Positions 17,769 to 32,190 of a stretch of 64,000 bases of DNA are shown here, piece by piece. The position numbers were made by a program, and so were the translations under genes. The notes beneath the pieces are model-generated. The model was not told where the DNA came from. It saw only the letters and a list, made by a program, of their open reading frames with translations, and searched no databases. Every line of letters starts with the position of its first letter. Position 1 is the stretch's first letter. This DNA is from Hyphomicrobium_A sp963728165 (GTDB taxonomy: Bacteria; Pseudomonadota; Alphaproteobacteria; Rhizobiales; Hyphomicrobiaceae), in NCBI GenBank assembly GCA_963728165.1, contig CAVSIY010000006.1, positions 1,116,001 through 1,180,000 of the forward strand, written 5' to 3'.

Positions 17769-18424
17769 AGCCGCTTGCGGCCGCAGCCGTGCTCATGCTC
17801 GCGCTCGCGATGGCGGGAGCGCATGTGCTCGATCTCAGCGAGCGTGCGTCCGCGATCCGGGAGTTCACGTGGGCGAAGGCGCCCGACCTGGGACGGGTTG
17901 AGCGCTACGAGCCGCAGGGCGCTGCAGCGTGCGCCTGGCGCGGGGCCGGCGACCAAGAGGCGCTGGTGCGGGCGATCATCACGGTTGAAAGCCTGGCGAC
18001 CCCGAGGATGGAGACGTGGTGGAAGTCGGGCGTGGTGCGCGTGGCGGCGCCCTTGGGTCTGCGCATCCCTGATCTGACCTACGGGCCGGGGCGCTTACGG
18101 TTGTCCACGGCCGTTGCGGCGGTGCATGCGAATAGCGGTCTAGGGGCCGGCCGCGGGATGCTGACGGACGCCGAGGTCGCAACGCGGCTACTCGATTATT
18201 GCCAGGCGAAGCAGATCGTTGCGGCGGTGGTGGCCGAGATCTTGAAAGCTCACGCGGGCGCTGGTCGGGCCCATCTCGATCTGGCGGCCGTACGCACCGT
18301 CGCTCGCATCTACAACGGGCAGAGCGAGGCGCTCACTGTGCAGGCCGCCATTGCCCACGCGACATACAACGCCCTCGTCTATGCTCTCTTCCAGCGCTAT
18401 CGATTCGACGGGCTGGCCGACTAG
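17765..18424 (+). CDS. secreted protein, possibly lysozyme/transglycosylase-like
   Basis: 219 residues with an N-terminal signal sequence (LAAAAVLMLALAMAGAHV). The body has EALVRAIITVESLATPRMET, YGPGRLRLSTAVAA and ARIYNGQSEALTVQAA. The spacing of an ES pair after a helix, a YGxxxLxxSTA segment and a later YNG is reminiscent of soluble lytic transglycosylases, but the match is weak and by eye only. Overlap with the upstream membrane-protein gene by four bases suggests joint expression and function at the envelope. Confidence 0.6.
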   Translation: MKPLAAAAVLMLALAMAGAHVLDLSERASAIREFTWAKAPDLGRVERYEPQGAAACAWRGAGDQEALVRAIITVESLATPRMETWWKSGVVRVAAPLGLRIPDLTYGPGRLRLSTAVAAVHANSGLGAGRGMLTDAEVATRLLDYCQAKQIVAAVVAEILKAHAGAGRAHLDLAAVRTVARIYNGQSEALTVQAAIAHATYNALVYALFQRYRFDGLAD

Positions 18425-18589
18425 TCCCCCCTTTTTGCGGGCTTTCTTGCGCACTATATCACCTGTTGGAAAGGTTTCGGCCCGATGCTCACCCGACCGA
18501 TAAGAGGTCGGCCCGAGCCCCTTAGATCCTGACGCGTAAGGCGCTTTTCCGTGCCGCGAGGGCGGAGTGGGCGTGCTCTAGGAGGGACA

Positions 18590-21195
<2,606 letters not shown>

Positions 21196-21202
21196 CAATT
21201 CT

Positions 21203-21224
21203 CTCTCCCCGCTTGCGGGGAGAG
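21203..21224. terminator. hairpin between convergent clpB and M23 peptidase genes
   Basis: CTCTCCCCGC-TTG-cggggagag forms a strong stem a few bases after the clpB stop and before the M23 peptidase stop. There is no long T-tract. Such CTCCCCGC..GCGGGGAG hairpins are common 3' elements in these genomes. Confidence 0.55.
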
Positions 21225-21233
21225 GGAGAAGAG

Positions 21234-23342
21234 CTACTTGCTGGCCGTCATGACGGGCGCCATATGGCGCAGCTCGTCGATACGCGTGCGCTCCTTTTGG
21301 AATTCCGCAAGCTGCTGCCCCTTGAGCTCGCGCTCGCGCGGCACCTGGATCTTCAGGGGATCGACGAAGCGGCTGTTGATCAGCACCTCGTAGTGCAAGT
21401 GAGGGCCGGAGGCGAGGCCGGTTGAGCCGACGTAGCCGATGATCTCGCCCTGGCGCACCTTGACGCCGGGGACGATCCCCTTCTTGATCCGCAGCATGTG
21501 CCCGTAGGCGGTCTTGTAGCCGTTGGGGTGGCGGATGCGAACGTAGTTGCCGTACTGCCCCTTGCGGCCAGCCTCCTCGATGACGCCGGTGCCCGCCGCC
21601 AGCACGGGCGTGCCGGGCGAGGTTGCCCAGTCGACGCCGGTGTGCATGCGCCGCTCATTCAGCAGCGGATGAAAGCGCATGCCGAAGCCCGAGGTCAGCC
21701 GCACGTTCTCGCCGCGCACCGGGCGGCGCATCAGGAATTTCTTCGAGTTGTCGCCGTTCTCGTCATAGTAGTCGACGAGGCCGTCCGCCGTGCGGAAGCG
21801 GTAAAAGCGATAGGTTTCGCTTCCGCTGGTGATGGCGGTATAGAGCAGCTCGCCGGGCGGGGCCTCGGCGCTCGGATCATCCTTCATGTCGAAGAAGAGC
21901 TCGATGGAATCGCCCGGCCGCAGGTGGCGGCGGAAGTCCGTCTCCGAGGCATGGATCTTCATGATCTTCATGATGGTGTCGGGCGGAATGTGCTGTAAGA
22001 GCCCGGCATAGTAGACGCTGGCGTAGACGCTCGAGGACGAGGCCCGATCCTTGTCGCCGAGCGCGACGTTGGCGATCTCCTGCTCGATCGAAGGCGACTT
22101 GCTGGCGACGAACTCGCCGGCGCCGTTGCGCATGACGCTCACCAGGTGATCATGCCCGCCCGAGAAGACGCTGAAGCGCGCCGGCTCCTTGCGGTCCTTC
22201 TGCGTGAGCGAGGGCACGAGCGTGATGCGTACCTCCTGACCAGCCTTGAGGCTCAATTCCGGGAACACATTGCGCGCTGCCTCGACCATGCCGCGTGCCT
22301 GCCAGCTGTCGGCACCGGCACGGATCAGAATTTTGCGCAGGCTGTCGTGCTCGCCGACCTTCACCACCAGAGTCTCGCGCCCTTCGAGGTCGGCCAAGGG
22401 GTCGTCGGTATCCTGGGAGGGCTTGGTCAGCACCGTCGTATTCGGGGGGACGGCATCGGTTGCCGCTTCCGAGCTGGCCGCGCCCGCATCACCGTCGGTT
22501 GCCCGGTTGGCGTCCGCCTCCGCTCCGGCCCGCACCTTTTCGGCCTCGGCCTCCGCCTCTTTCGCGCGCGCGACGTGCTGGGCCACTTCCGCGTCGTCGA
22601 GCTCCTCGCCGTCCTCGGCGGGAAGAACGCCGCCGAGCAACTCAACGACATTCACGCTGACGCTGCCCTGGTCGGCCGACTGCGACTGGCTCTCGTCTCC
22701 CTCTTTGTCCGGCTGGTTGATCGCGTAGAGCTTCAAGGGATTGAAGGTCGGAACGAGGTCTTGATAGTCGGCGGGAACCGGCGCCAGGCGCCCGACGATG
22801 CGCACATAGGGCTTGGCGTGAATGTACTCGCGACCGGCGCGCCGCTGCTTCAGCGATTCATTGATGAGATAGCGCACGGTTACAGCACCGCTGGTGATCT
22901 GCAGCCGGTCGCTCTTGGGGGCGGCCCATTTCAGGCCGTCGCGGCTACGCGGAAAGAGCGCGCCGCGCCCCGACAGGTCGGCTCTTCCGAGCTGCGTGAG
23001 CGCCGGCAAGAAGCCGCCGCGGGCTTCGCGTTGGTCGACCGAACCGTAGATGACGACGAAGATGGAGATGGCGCCGACCATCCCGGCAAGACACGTGCTG
23101 ATCAGCCAACGAAAGCGGCCGCCCTGACGGGGCTCGGCGTGGTCTGTCTCGTAGAGATCCTTGAAAGCGCTCGCCGCGCGGCCGCGGTAGAGCTGGGGCA
23201 AACCCTTGGGCCGCTCCACACCAGCAAGCGCTCCGAAGCGCACGTGCGAGGAATATCGGCGGCGATCGACCACTGTTTCCGTGTCCCCCAATTCGCGTGG
23301 TCGGCGCACCACAATGACCGGCAGCGGCACGGCCCTTGGCAT
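21234..23342 (-). CDS. membrane-anchored M23 (LytM) peptidoglycan peptidase
   Basis: 702 residues from the ATG at 23342. The frame extends upstream to 23642, but that part is not protein-like. A cytosolic N-terminus, one membrane helix (LISTCLAGMVGAISIFVVIY, about 80-100), then a long periplasmic region with Asp/Glu/Ala-rich segments and OapA/LysM-like motifs (LVVKVGEHDSLRKILIRAG), and a C-terminal M23 domain. Zinc and catalytic motifs: HTGVDWATSPGTPV (HxxxD), GYKTAYGHMLRIKKG, and GPHLHYEV (HxH). It should cleave peptide cross-links in the cell wall. It converges on clpB and is divergent from the rRNA operon. Confidence 0.9.
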   Translation of the reverse strand: MPRAVPLPVIVVRRPRELGDTETVVDRRRYSSHVRFGALAGVERPKGLPQLYRGRAASAFKDLYETDHAEPRQGGRFRWLISTCLAGMVGAISIFVVIYGSVDQREARGGFLPALTQLGRADLSGRGALFPRSRDGLKWAAPKSDRLQITSGAVTVRYLINESLKQRRAGREYIHAKPYVRIVGRLAPVPADYQDLVPTFNPLKLYAINQPDKEGDESQSQSADQGSVSVNVVELLGGVLPAEDGEELDDAEVAQHVARAKEAEAEAEKVRAGAEADANRATDGDAGAASSEAATDAVPPNTTVLTKPSQDTDDPLADLEGRETLVVKVGEHDSLRKILIRAGADSWQARGMVEAARNVFPELSLKAGQEVRITLVPSLTQKDRKEPARFSVFSGGHDHLVSVMRNGAGEFVASKSPSIEQEIANVALGDKDRASSSSVYASVYYAGLLQHIPPDTIMKIMKIHASETDFRRHLRPGDSIELFFDMKDDPSAEAPPGELLYTAITSGSETYRFYRFRTADGLVDYYDENGDNSKKFLMRRPVRGENVRLTSGFGMRFHPLLNERRMHTGVDWATSPGTPVLAAGTGVIEEAGRKGQYGNYVRIRHPNGYKTAYGHMLRIKKGIVPGVKVRQGEIIGYVGSTGLASGPHLHYEVLINSRFVDPLKIQVPRERELKGQQLAEFQKERTRIDELRHMAPVMTASK

Positions 23343-23635
23343 GATACGCACTACGCCGGGAGCCGGCCGTCTCGATTTACCATGCGGCGCCGAGGACGAA
23401 CCACCATATTCGAGCCCGGAAAGCAGGCGACCTAATGGCAATCCCCTTGAAATCGCAGGGGCTAATCTGGGCTCTGGTTGCGGCGGCAAATCAGGGCTTG
23501 ACGCGCGCGGCCCGGATGCCCATATACCTGAGCCCGCGGATACGAGCCGATTGCCGGATCGCGCAAGGCGCCAAAGTTTGGTGCTGGAACGGTGCGGTAG
23601 GCGGATTTTAGTCGCGGGTATTTTCAGCCGAGGTG

Positions 23636-23664
23636 TTGACAACGCAGTAGCGTTGATATTAACT
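23636..23664 (+). promoter_or_regulatory. rrnP: putative rRNA operon promoter
   Basis: TTGACA at 23636-23641, a 17-base spacer, and TTAACT at 23659-23664 fit a sigma-70 promoter with a perfect -35. It would start transcription near 23672, giving a leader of about 375 bases before 16S. The stretch from 23343 to 24048 holds no credible gene. Confidence 0.5.
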
Positions 23665-23817
23665 CAGCGGCTGGGCGGGGCACTCGTTGCTTCGCCGCCC
23701 GATATGGGCTTCCGTCTCACGATACCTCGTGGTTCTGTACCGGGGTCACCCGGCAGGAGCCTCGTTGTCTTCAGAGCCAGTCAAAATTGGCCGGCTGAGG
23801 ATTTGGTGTCGGCGAGT

Positions 23818-23829
23818 TGCTCTTTGACA
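23818..23829 (+). promoter_or_regulatory. boxA antitermination element in the rRNA leader
   Basis: TGCTCTTTGACA matches the boxA-type leader sequence of alphaproteobacterial rRNA operons, which recruits NusB/NusE to prevent premature termination. It is 220 bases upstream of the 16S gene. Confidence 0.72.
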
Positions 23830-24048
23830 AGTTGATATGAAGGAAGGGAAACGCAGGCGGCGGAGTCCTGGCGAGATCTCGAGCTTCGGCTTGGGATCGG
23901 ACGAGACTCTGGCGAACTCTGCGTTTCAAGCCATCACCATGGCGCCTTCGGTTCGGGGCAACTCGGATCGGATGCGTCTTAGTGTGAAGGTGCCCGTTAC
24001 GCAGAGATTCCTTGGATAACCTCCAAGCCAAAACCAGAATCAAAACTT

Positions 24049-25543
<1,495 letters not shown>

Positions 25544-25698
25544 GAGCACGTCAACGTTTCGGATCTCACTCCGGCGTTCGCGCTCTCACTTGGACATGCG
25601 GAAAACGAGGAGCTTCGGCTCGTCTTTATCCGCTTGAAACTACAGAGCGGGACACCGCCGCCTACGTTTCTCTTTCTTCACATGGATGCTTGGGCTTT

Positions 25699-25775
25699 GG
25701 GCCTGTAGCTCAGTTGGTTAGAGCGCGCGCTTGATAAGCGTGAGGTCGGAAGTTCAAATCTTCCCAGGCCCACCA
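25699..25775 (+). tRNA. tRNA-Ile (GAT)
   Basis: 77 bases, GGGCCTGTAGCTCAG to GGCCCACCA, with the CCA encoded. Anticodon loop CTTGATAAG carries GAT. It lies in the 16S-23S spacer. Confidence 0.97.
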
Positions 25776-25834
25776 CATGCTCGTGATGGGTCGGAAGGTT
25801 TGTGCTTTCGGGACCGTCGTGCGCTGACCGGATT

Positions 25835-25910
25835 GGGGCCATAGCTCAGTTGGGAGAGCGCTAGCTTTGCAAGCTTGAGGTCGTCGGTTCGATCCCGTCT
25901 GGCTCCACCA
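25835..25910 (+). tRNA. tRNA-Ala (TGC)
   Basis: 76 bases, GGGGCCATAGCTCAG to GGCTCCACCA, with the CCA encoded. Anticodon loop CTTTGCAAG carries TGC. It is the second spacer tRNA. The following 310 bases up to 23S hold only processing sequence, including a GCCGGCGtagaCGCCGGC hairpin. Confidence 0.97.
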
Positions 25911-26223
25911 GCTTCCGCATCCATGTATGAGAGCAACTTTTCCGCCGTCGGCATCGACGCGCGGTTTTCTTGACATCGTAAAGAGGGGATATGCCTGAAC
26001 GCCGGCGTAGACGCCGGCGCGTCCCAAGAGCATTGGCCATGCAAATGGTCGATGTGGAGGGCCTCGGGATCTTGCGCAAGCAAGCTTTCGAGTTGGGTTT
26101 ATCCTGATTGACTTCTGGTCTTTCTGTGCAATGCGCACCGAGCCGAATGTTGACCCGTTTGCTTGCCGATCTCTCCGACCGGTGGGCAGCGGAATTCAAC
26201 ACGGTGAGCATTGCTAATGAGAG

Positions 26224-29036
<2,813 letters not shown>

Positions 29037-29243
29037 TCTCATTAAGCAATGCTCATCTAATGCCTCACGCCGCATGGCGCGCCGAAAGCGCGCCGCGGCT
29101 CCGGCAGGGCGGCGCTTGCGCCGGCGACCGTTGGTCGCCCGGACCCTTCGGGTCCGAAAGGCGCGGACCGACGCGAAAGCGTCGTGCCGCCTGATGGGCG
29201 TAAGAACACAGAAATAGACCAGAAGTCGTCTCACTTCTTCGCT
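29037..29243 (+). other. 23S-5S spacer with a series of tetraloop hairpins
   Basis: Four consecutive GC-rich hairpins are visible: GCGCGCCGAAAGCGCGC, CGGCGCTTGCGCCG, GGACCCTTCGGGTCC and GACGCGAAAGCGTC. Two have GAAA loops and one a TTCG loop. No gene is present. The stems probably guide processing between 23S and 5S. Confidence 0.65.
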
Positions 29244-29361
29244 GACCTGGTGATTATGGCGGAGTGGCTGCACCCGATCCCATCCCGAACTCGGCCGTGA
29301 AACGCTCCAGCGCCAATGGTACTGCGTCTTAAGACGCGGGAGAGTAGGTCGTCGCCAGGTC
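29244..29361 (+). rRNA. rrf: 5S ribosomal RNA
   Basis: About 118 bases from GACCTGGTGATTATGGCGGA to GTCGCCAGGTCT, with complementary ends and the conserved CCCGATCCCATCCCGAACTC stretch. No initiator tRNA-Met follows it, although many alphaproteobacterial operons carry one there. Confidence 0.95.
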
Positions 29362-29439
29362 TGCCGAGAAGTGAGACGTTTTCGATCGCAAAAATCGAAG
29401 TCAATCAGATCTCTTGATCCCCTCTTTCAATGTTCAAAC

Positions 29440-29476
29440 GAACACCGCCTGCGGCTCGCGCCCAGGCGGTGTTTTC
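29440..29476 (+). terminator. rRNA operon terminator
   Basis: ACACCGCCTG and CAGGCGGTGT pair around an 11-base loop and are followed by TTTTCGTTT, a standard intrinsic terminator about 80 bases after 5S. Confidence 0.85.
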
Positions 29477-29499
29477 GTTTGTCTCGAGACTTGAGACTG

Positions 29500-30588
29500 T
29501 CAGGCGATGCGGAAGGCCGGCGGCCGCCGCTCGGTGCCGGTGAGGGCGCGCAGCGCCTCGAGGTTCTTGCGCGCCATCAGCGCATCGAGGTGGCCGCGGA
29601 AGGCGGCCTCGTCGAAGCCGCCTTCGGGCGTGCGCACAATCCAGTCCTCGAGCGGCCGGTATTTCTGCTGATCGTAGAACGTGATGCCGGAATTCAGCAC
29701 GCCGGCGGTGTAGCTGAAGGCGCCCTTCGACATGATGAGAATGTCGGCGTCGACGAGGGCGCGGTGCGTCGCAAGCGCCGGCACGTCGAGACAGAGCTCG
29801 CATCCCAAACGCGCGAAGTCGTCGAATATCGCCGGGTCGCCTTGCGAGAAGAGCTTGATGCGCACTCCCCCCGTGACCGTGGTCGACACCGCATCCATGA
29901 TGCTCTCAAGCGTGCGGATGAAAGCGGCGTTCGGCGTGAAGTTGCGCGCAACCTTCTTGTTGTCGGCGCTCACGTCGCCGCGGCGCACGTGCAATGCGAT
30001 GGTAAAAGCGTCGCTCTTCTGCGCCTGCTTGTTCTGCCAGAACTTGCTGCGCAGCGCCGGCAGCACCCGCTCCCAGGCCTGCTGATCCTCGTTGCAGTAG
30101 TGCAAATAGTGCGGGGCGGCGATGATCGCGGTGTCCGGCCACTTGTCCGGTGCCGCCAAGAGCTGGTCCAACGGTACGACCGGATCGCTGCGCCGCCCGG
30201 GGCGTTGGGTGCCGGAGCCGAGATTGAAATAGTCCTCCCACTGGCGGACCCATTCGCTCATCGGCCCCTCGGCGTGCTCGATCACCGTAAACGGCCGGTG
30301 CACATACTCGAGCCCGAAGGCCTCGGCGAAACACAGGGCCGACATGGCGGCTTGCGCCTGAGAGCCGGCTCCGTCGTTCTTGCCCGTCGCCAGAATTCCG
30401 TAGCGGCGCGACAGCGCGCCGGACCGCAAGGCGCGCGCCAAGCGGTCGAGGTAGTAGGTACGGTCGTTGCGTCTGGAAAGTCCGACGGTCCCCTTGAAGG
30501 AGACCCACGCATGCCGGCCGAGATAGGCGAGCTCACGTGAAACGGAGACATCGCGGGCTTCGCCCAACCGCGCAACAGCCATCACCAC
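29500..30588 (-). CDS. putative glycosyltransferase with fucosyltransferase-type motif
   Basis: 362 residues. The FTIALHVRRGDVS segment matches motif I (HxRRGD) of alpha-1,2/1,6-fucosyltransferases, which binds the GDP-sugar. The N-terminal ILATGKNDGAGSQAQAAMSA resembles the GDGxGAQ-type loop of the same superfamily, and DADILIMSKGAFSYTAGVLN resembles their C-terminal acceptor-side motif. Without a homology search the sugar is uncertain. It is followed downstream by the rRNA operon in opposite orientation and preceded by two further glycosyltransferases, suggesting a surface polysaccharide or LPS locus. Confidence 0.7.
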   Translation of the reverse strand: MVMAVARLGEARDVSVSRELAYLGRHAWVSFKGTVGLSRRNDRTYYLDRLARALRSGALSRRYGILATGKNDGAGSQAQAAMSALCFAEAFGLEYVHRPFTVIEHAEGPMSEWVRQWEDYFNLGSGTQRPGRRSDPVVPLDQLLAAPDKWPDTAIIAAPHYLHYCNEDQQAWERVLPALRSKFWQNKQAQKSDAFTIALHVRRGDVSADNKKVARNFTPNAAFIRTLESIMDAVSTTVTGGVRIKLFSQGDPAIFDDFARLGCELCLDVPALATHRALVDADILIMSKGAFSYTAGVLNSGITFYDQQKYRPLEDWIVRTPEGGFDEAAFRGHLDALMARKNLEALRALTGTERRPPAFRIA

Positions 30589-30644
30589 ACCTCGCGTTTT
30601 GAACGCTGGACGGGAACGAAGGAGTTACGCAGTACGGGTAGGCA

Positions 30645-31394
30645 CTAGGCCGGGCGGTGGTTCAGGATCTTGAGCAGTCGCCGGGAGCGCGCCTTGGCGA
30701 TCTCGTGGGCGACGCGCAATCCGAACCAACCTCCCGTGAAGTTTCGCCGCAAGATGAAATAGCGGAAGAAGAGGATCGGATACTCGAACGGCAGCCTGAC
30801 AAGGATGAGCCAACGCGGCTTCTTGAGCTCCTTGGCCTGCAGGTCGGTGTACTTCTCAAGTTTTGCGCGCACGTGGTCGAGTGTGCGCCAGGAGTAGTGC
30901 CACGCGACGCCGTCGAATTGGCCGACCGGGTAATCTCCCGTATCGACCGTATCGTGTACACGGCTGACGCGAAATCGCACGCGCCGACGGTCGTAGAGCC
31001 GGACAAAATTGTGGAAATCGGCCCACAGGCGCGGGCGATCGTGACCGGGATAGACGGTCACCTGGCGGAAGCGATAGGCGGCAAGCGGTGGCTCGGGCGC
31101 GCGCATCAAGGCGCTGATCTCGTGCGCGAGCGTCTCGGTGACGACCTCGTCGGCGTCGAGGTTCAAGATCCAGTCGTGTGTGCAGCAGTCCTCGGCAAAG
31201 CGCTTTTGCGGCCCATACCCGTCCCAGCTGTGGAAGAAAACCTTGGCCTCCAGAGCCTCGGCCTTGGCCACGGTGTCGTCCGTCGATCCTGAATCGACGA
31301 CCACGATCTCATCGACGATTGCGCGCACGGCGAGGATGCACCGCTCGATGCGGTCGCCCTCGTCCTGGGTGATGATGCAACAGCTCAACGGCAC
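30645..31394 (-). CDS. family 2 glycosyltransferase, WaaE/KdtX type
   Basis: 249 residues, cytosolic GT-A fold. LSCCIITQDEGDRIERCI, IVVVDSGSTDDTVAKAEALE and WILNLDADEVVTETL (the metal-binding DxD) are typical of LPS-core beta-glucosyltransferases of the WaaE/KdtX group. It is immediately adjacent to the upstream gene, with no gap between stop and start, so they are co-transcribed. Start at the ATG at 31394. Confidence 0.85.
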   Translation of the reverse strand: MPLSCCIITQDEGDRIERCILAVRAIVDEIVVVDSGSTDDTVAKAEALEAKVFFHSWDGYGPQKRFAEDCCTHDWILNLDADEVVTETLAHEISALMRAPEPPLAAYRFRQVTVYPGHDRPRLWADFHNFVRLYDRRRVRFRVSRVHDTVDTGDYPVGQFDGVAWHYSWRTLDHVRAKLEKYTDLQAKELKKPRWLILVRLPFEYPILFFRYFILRRNFTGGWFGLRVAHEIAKARSRRLLKILNHRPA

Positions 31395-32141
31395 TCAGCT
31401 CGCGTCCCCGGGCCGCAGTCGCGCCAATCGCTTGGCAAAGGATCGCTTGAGCCGCGCCACAAGCGTCTTGGCGCGGGGTGGCTGAAAGGGATCATGCGCG
31501 TGGCGATCGTCCCCGATGTGGTCCGCGATCCCCGGGTCCACCAAGGCGATGCGCATGCCTTTCGATTTGCAGTAGTGGCTCAAGTCCTCCTCGGTCACGA
31601 AGGGGGCGAAGGGCCCGATCTCGCGCCACAGCGCCATGCGCGCGACCGACGGATTGAAGGAATAGGAGAACCATTTGGGATGCGCGTCGAGGTCCCAGAC
31701 GAGATAATCGATGCCGCCGGCCCTCGTCTTGCGCGCGCTCTTGGCAAAACGCGGGTCGTAGACGCGGCGCGCGATGCAGACGACGGCGATGTCGGGGCGC
31801 ATCTCCAGGAAGGCGATGACGCTGGCAAGATCGAGGCTGCGGGTGAAGCCCCAGTCGTCCTCCAGGTGCACGACGTAGGGCGTGGTGATCGTGGCGTAGA
31901 GCGCATCGATGGAGCGCATCTGGCCGAGCTTGGGCACATTCACGCGCATCTCGACGCACGGAAACGCTTGTGCAAATGCGGCTGCCTCCTCGGTTTTCTC
32001 CGAATCCTCCGCGATGATGATCTTTTCCGCGTCGAAGTGCTCCAGAAACGAGGCAACCGTATCTTTGAGCAGATCGAAACGCCCGCAACTCGTCAGCACG
32101 GTCGTGAGTATTTCCGGATCGATTGCGAACTTCGACGCCAT
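31395..32141 (-). CDS. GT-A fold glycosyltransferase
   Basis: 248 residues. ILTTVLTSCGRFDLLKDTVASF, then KIIIAEDSEK, and TPYVVHLEDDWGFTRSLDLA carry the nucleotide-sugar site, where LEDDW holds the acidic metal ligands. FNPSVARMALWREIGPFAPF and TEEDLSHYCKSKG match acceptor-side regions of bacterial glycan transferases. Donor and acceptor are unknown. First gene of the two-gene minus-strand unit with the WaaE-type enzyme. Confidence 0.75.
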   Translation of the reverse strand: MASKFAIDPEILTTVLTSCGRFDLLKDTVASFLEHFDAEKIIIAEDSEKTEEAAAFAQAFPCVEMRVNVPKLGQMRSIDALYATITTPYVVHLEDDWGFTRSLDLASVIAFLEMRPDIAVVCIARRVYDPRFAKSARKTRAGGIDYLVWDLDAHPKWFSYSFNPSVARMALWREIGPFAPFVTEEDLSHYCKSKGMRIALVDPGIADHIGDDRHAHDPFQPPRAKTLVARLKRSFAKRLARLRPGDAS

Positions 32142-32190
32142 GAAACTCTACTTTCCGTCCCAGGGGTTTTTGTCCCGCGCGCGCCCTGCA

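Noticed and set aside
18422..18589. Heat-shock (sigma-32) promoter before clpB
   Set aside because: CTTG-type words are present, but no convincing paired -10 element at the right spacing could be identified by eye.
23343..23642. N-terminal extension of the M23 peptidase frame
   Set aside because: The in-frame lead is Ser/Arg/Pro-rich, not like the family, and overlaps the likely promoter gap toward the rRNA operon. The ATG at 23342 gives a proper cytosolic lead before the membrane helix.
29362..29500. Search for tRNA-fMet after 5S
   Set aside because: No cloverleaf or initiator-like sequence is present; only the operon terminator was found.
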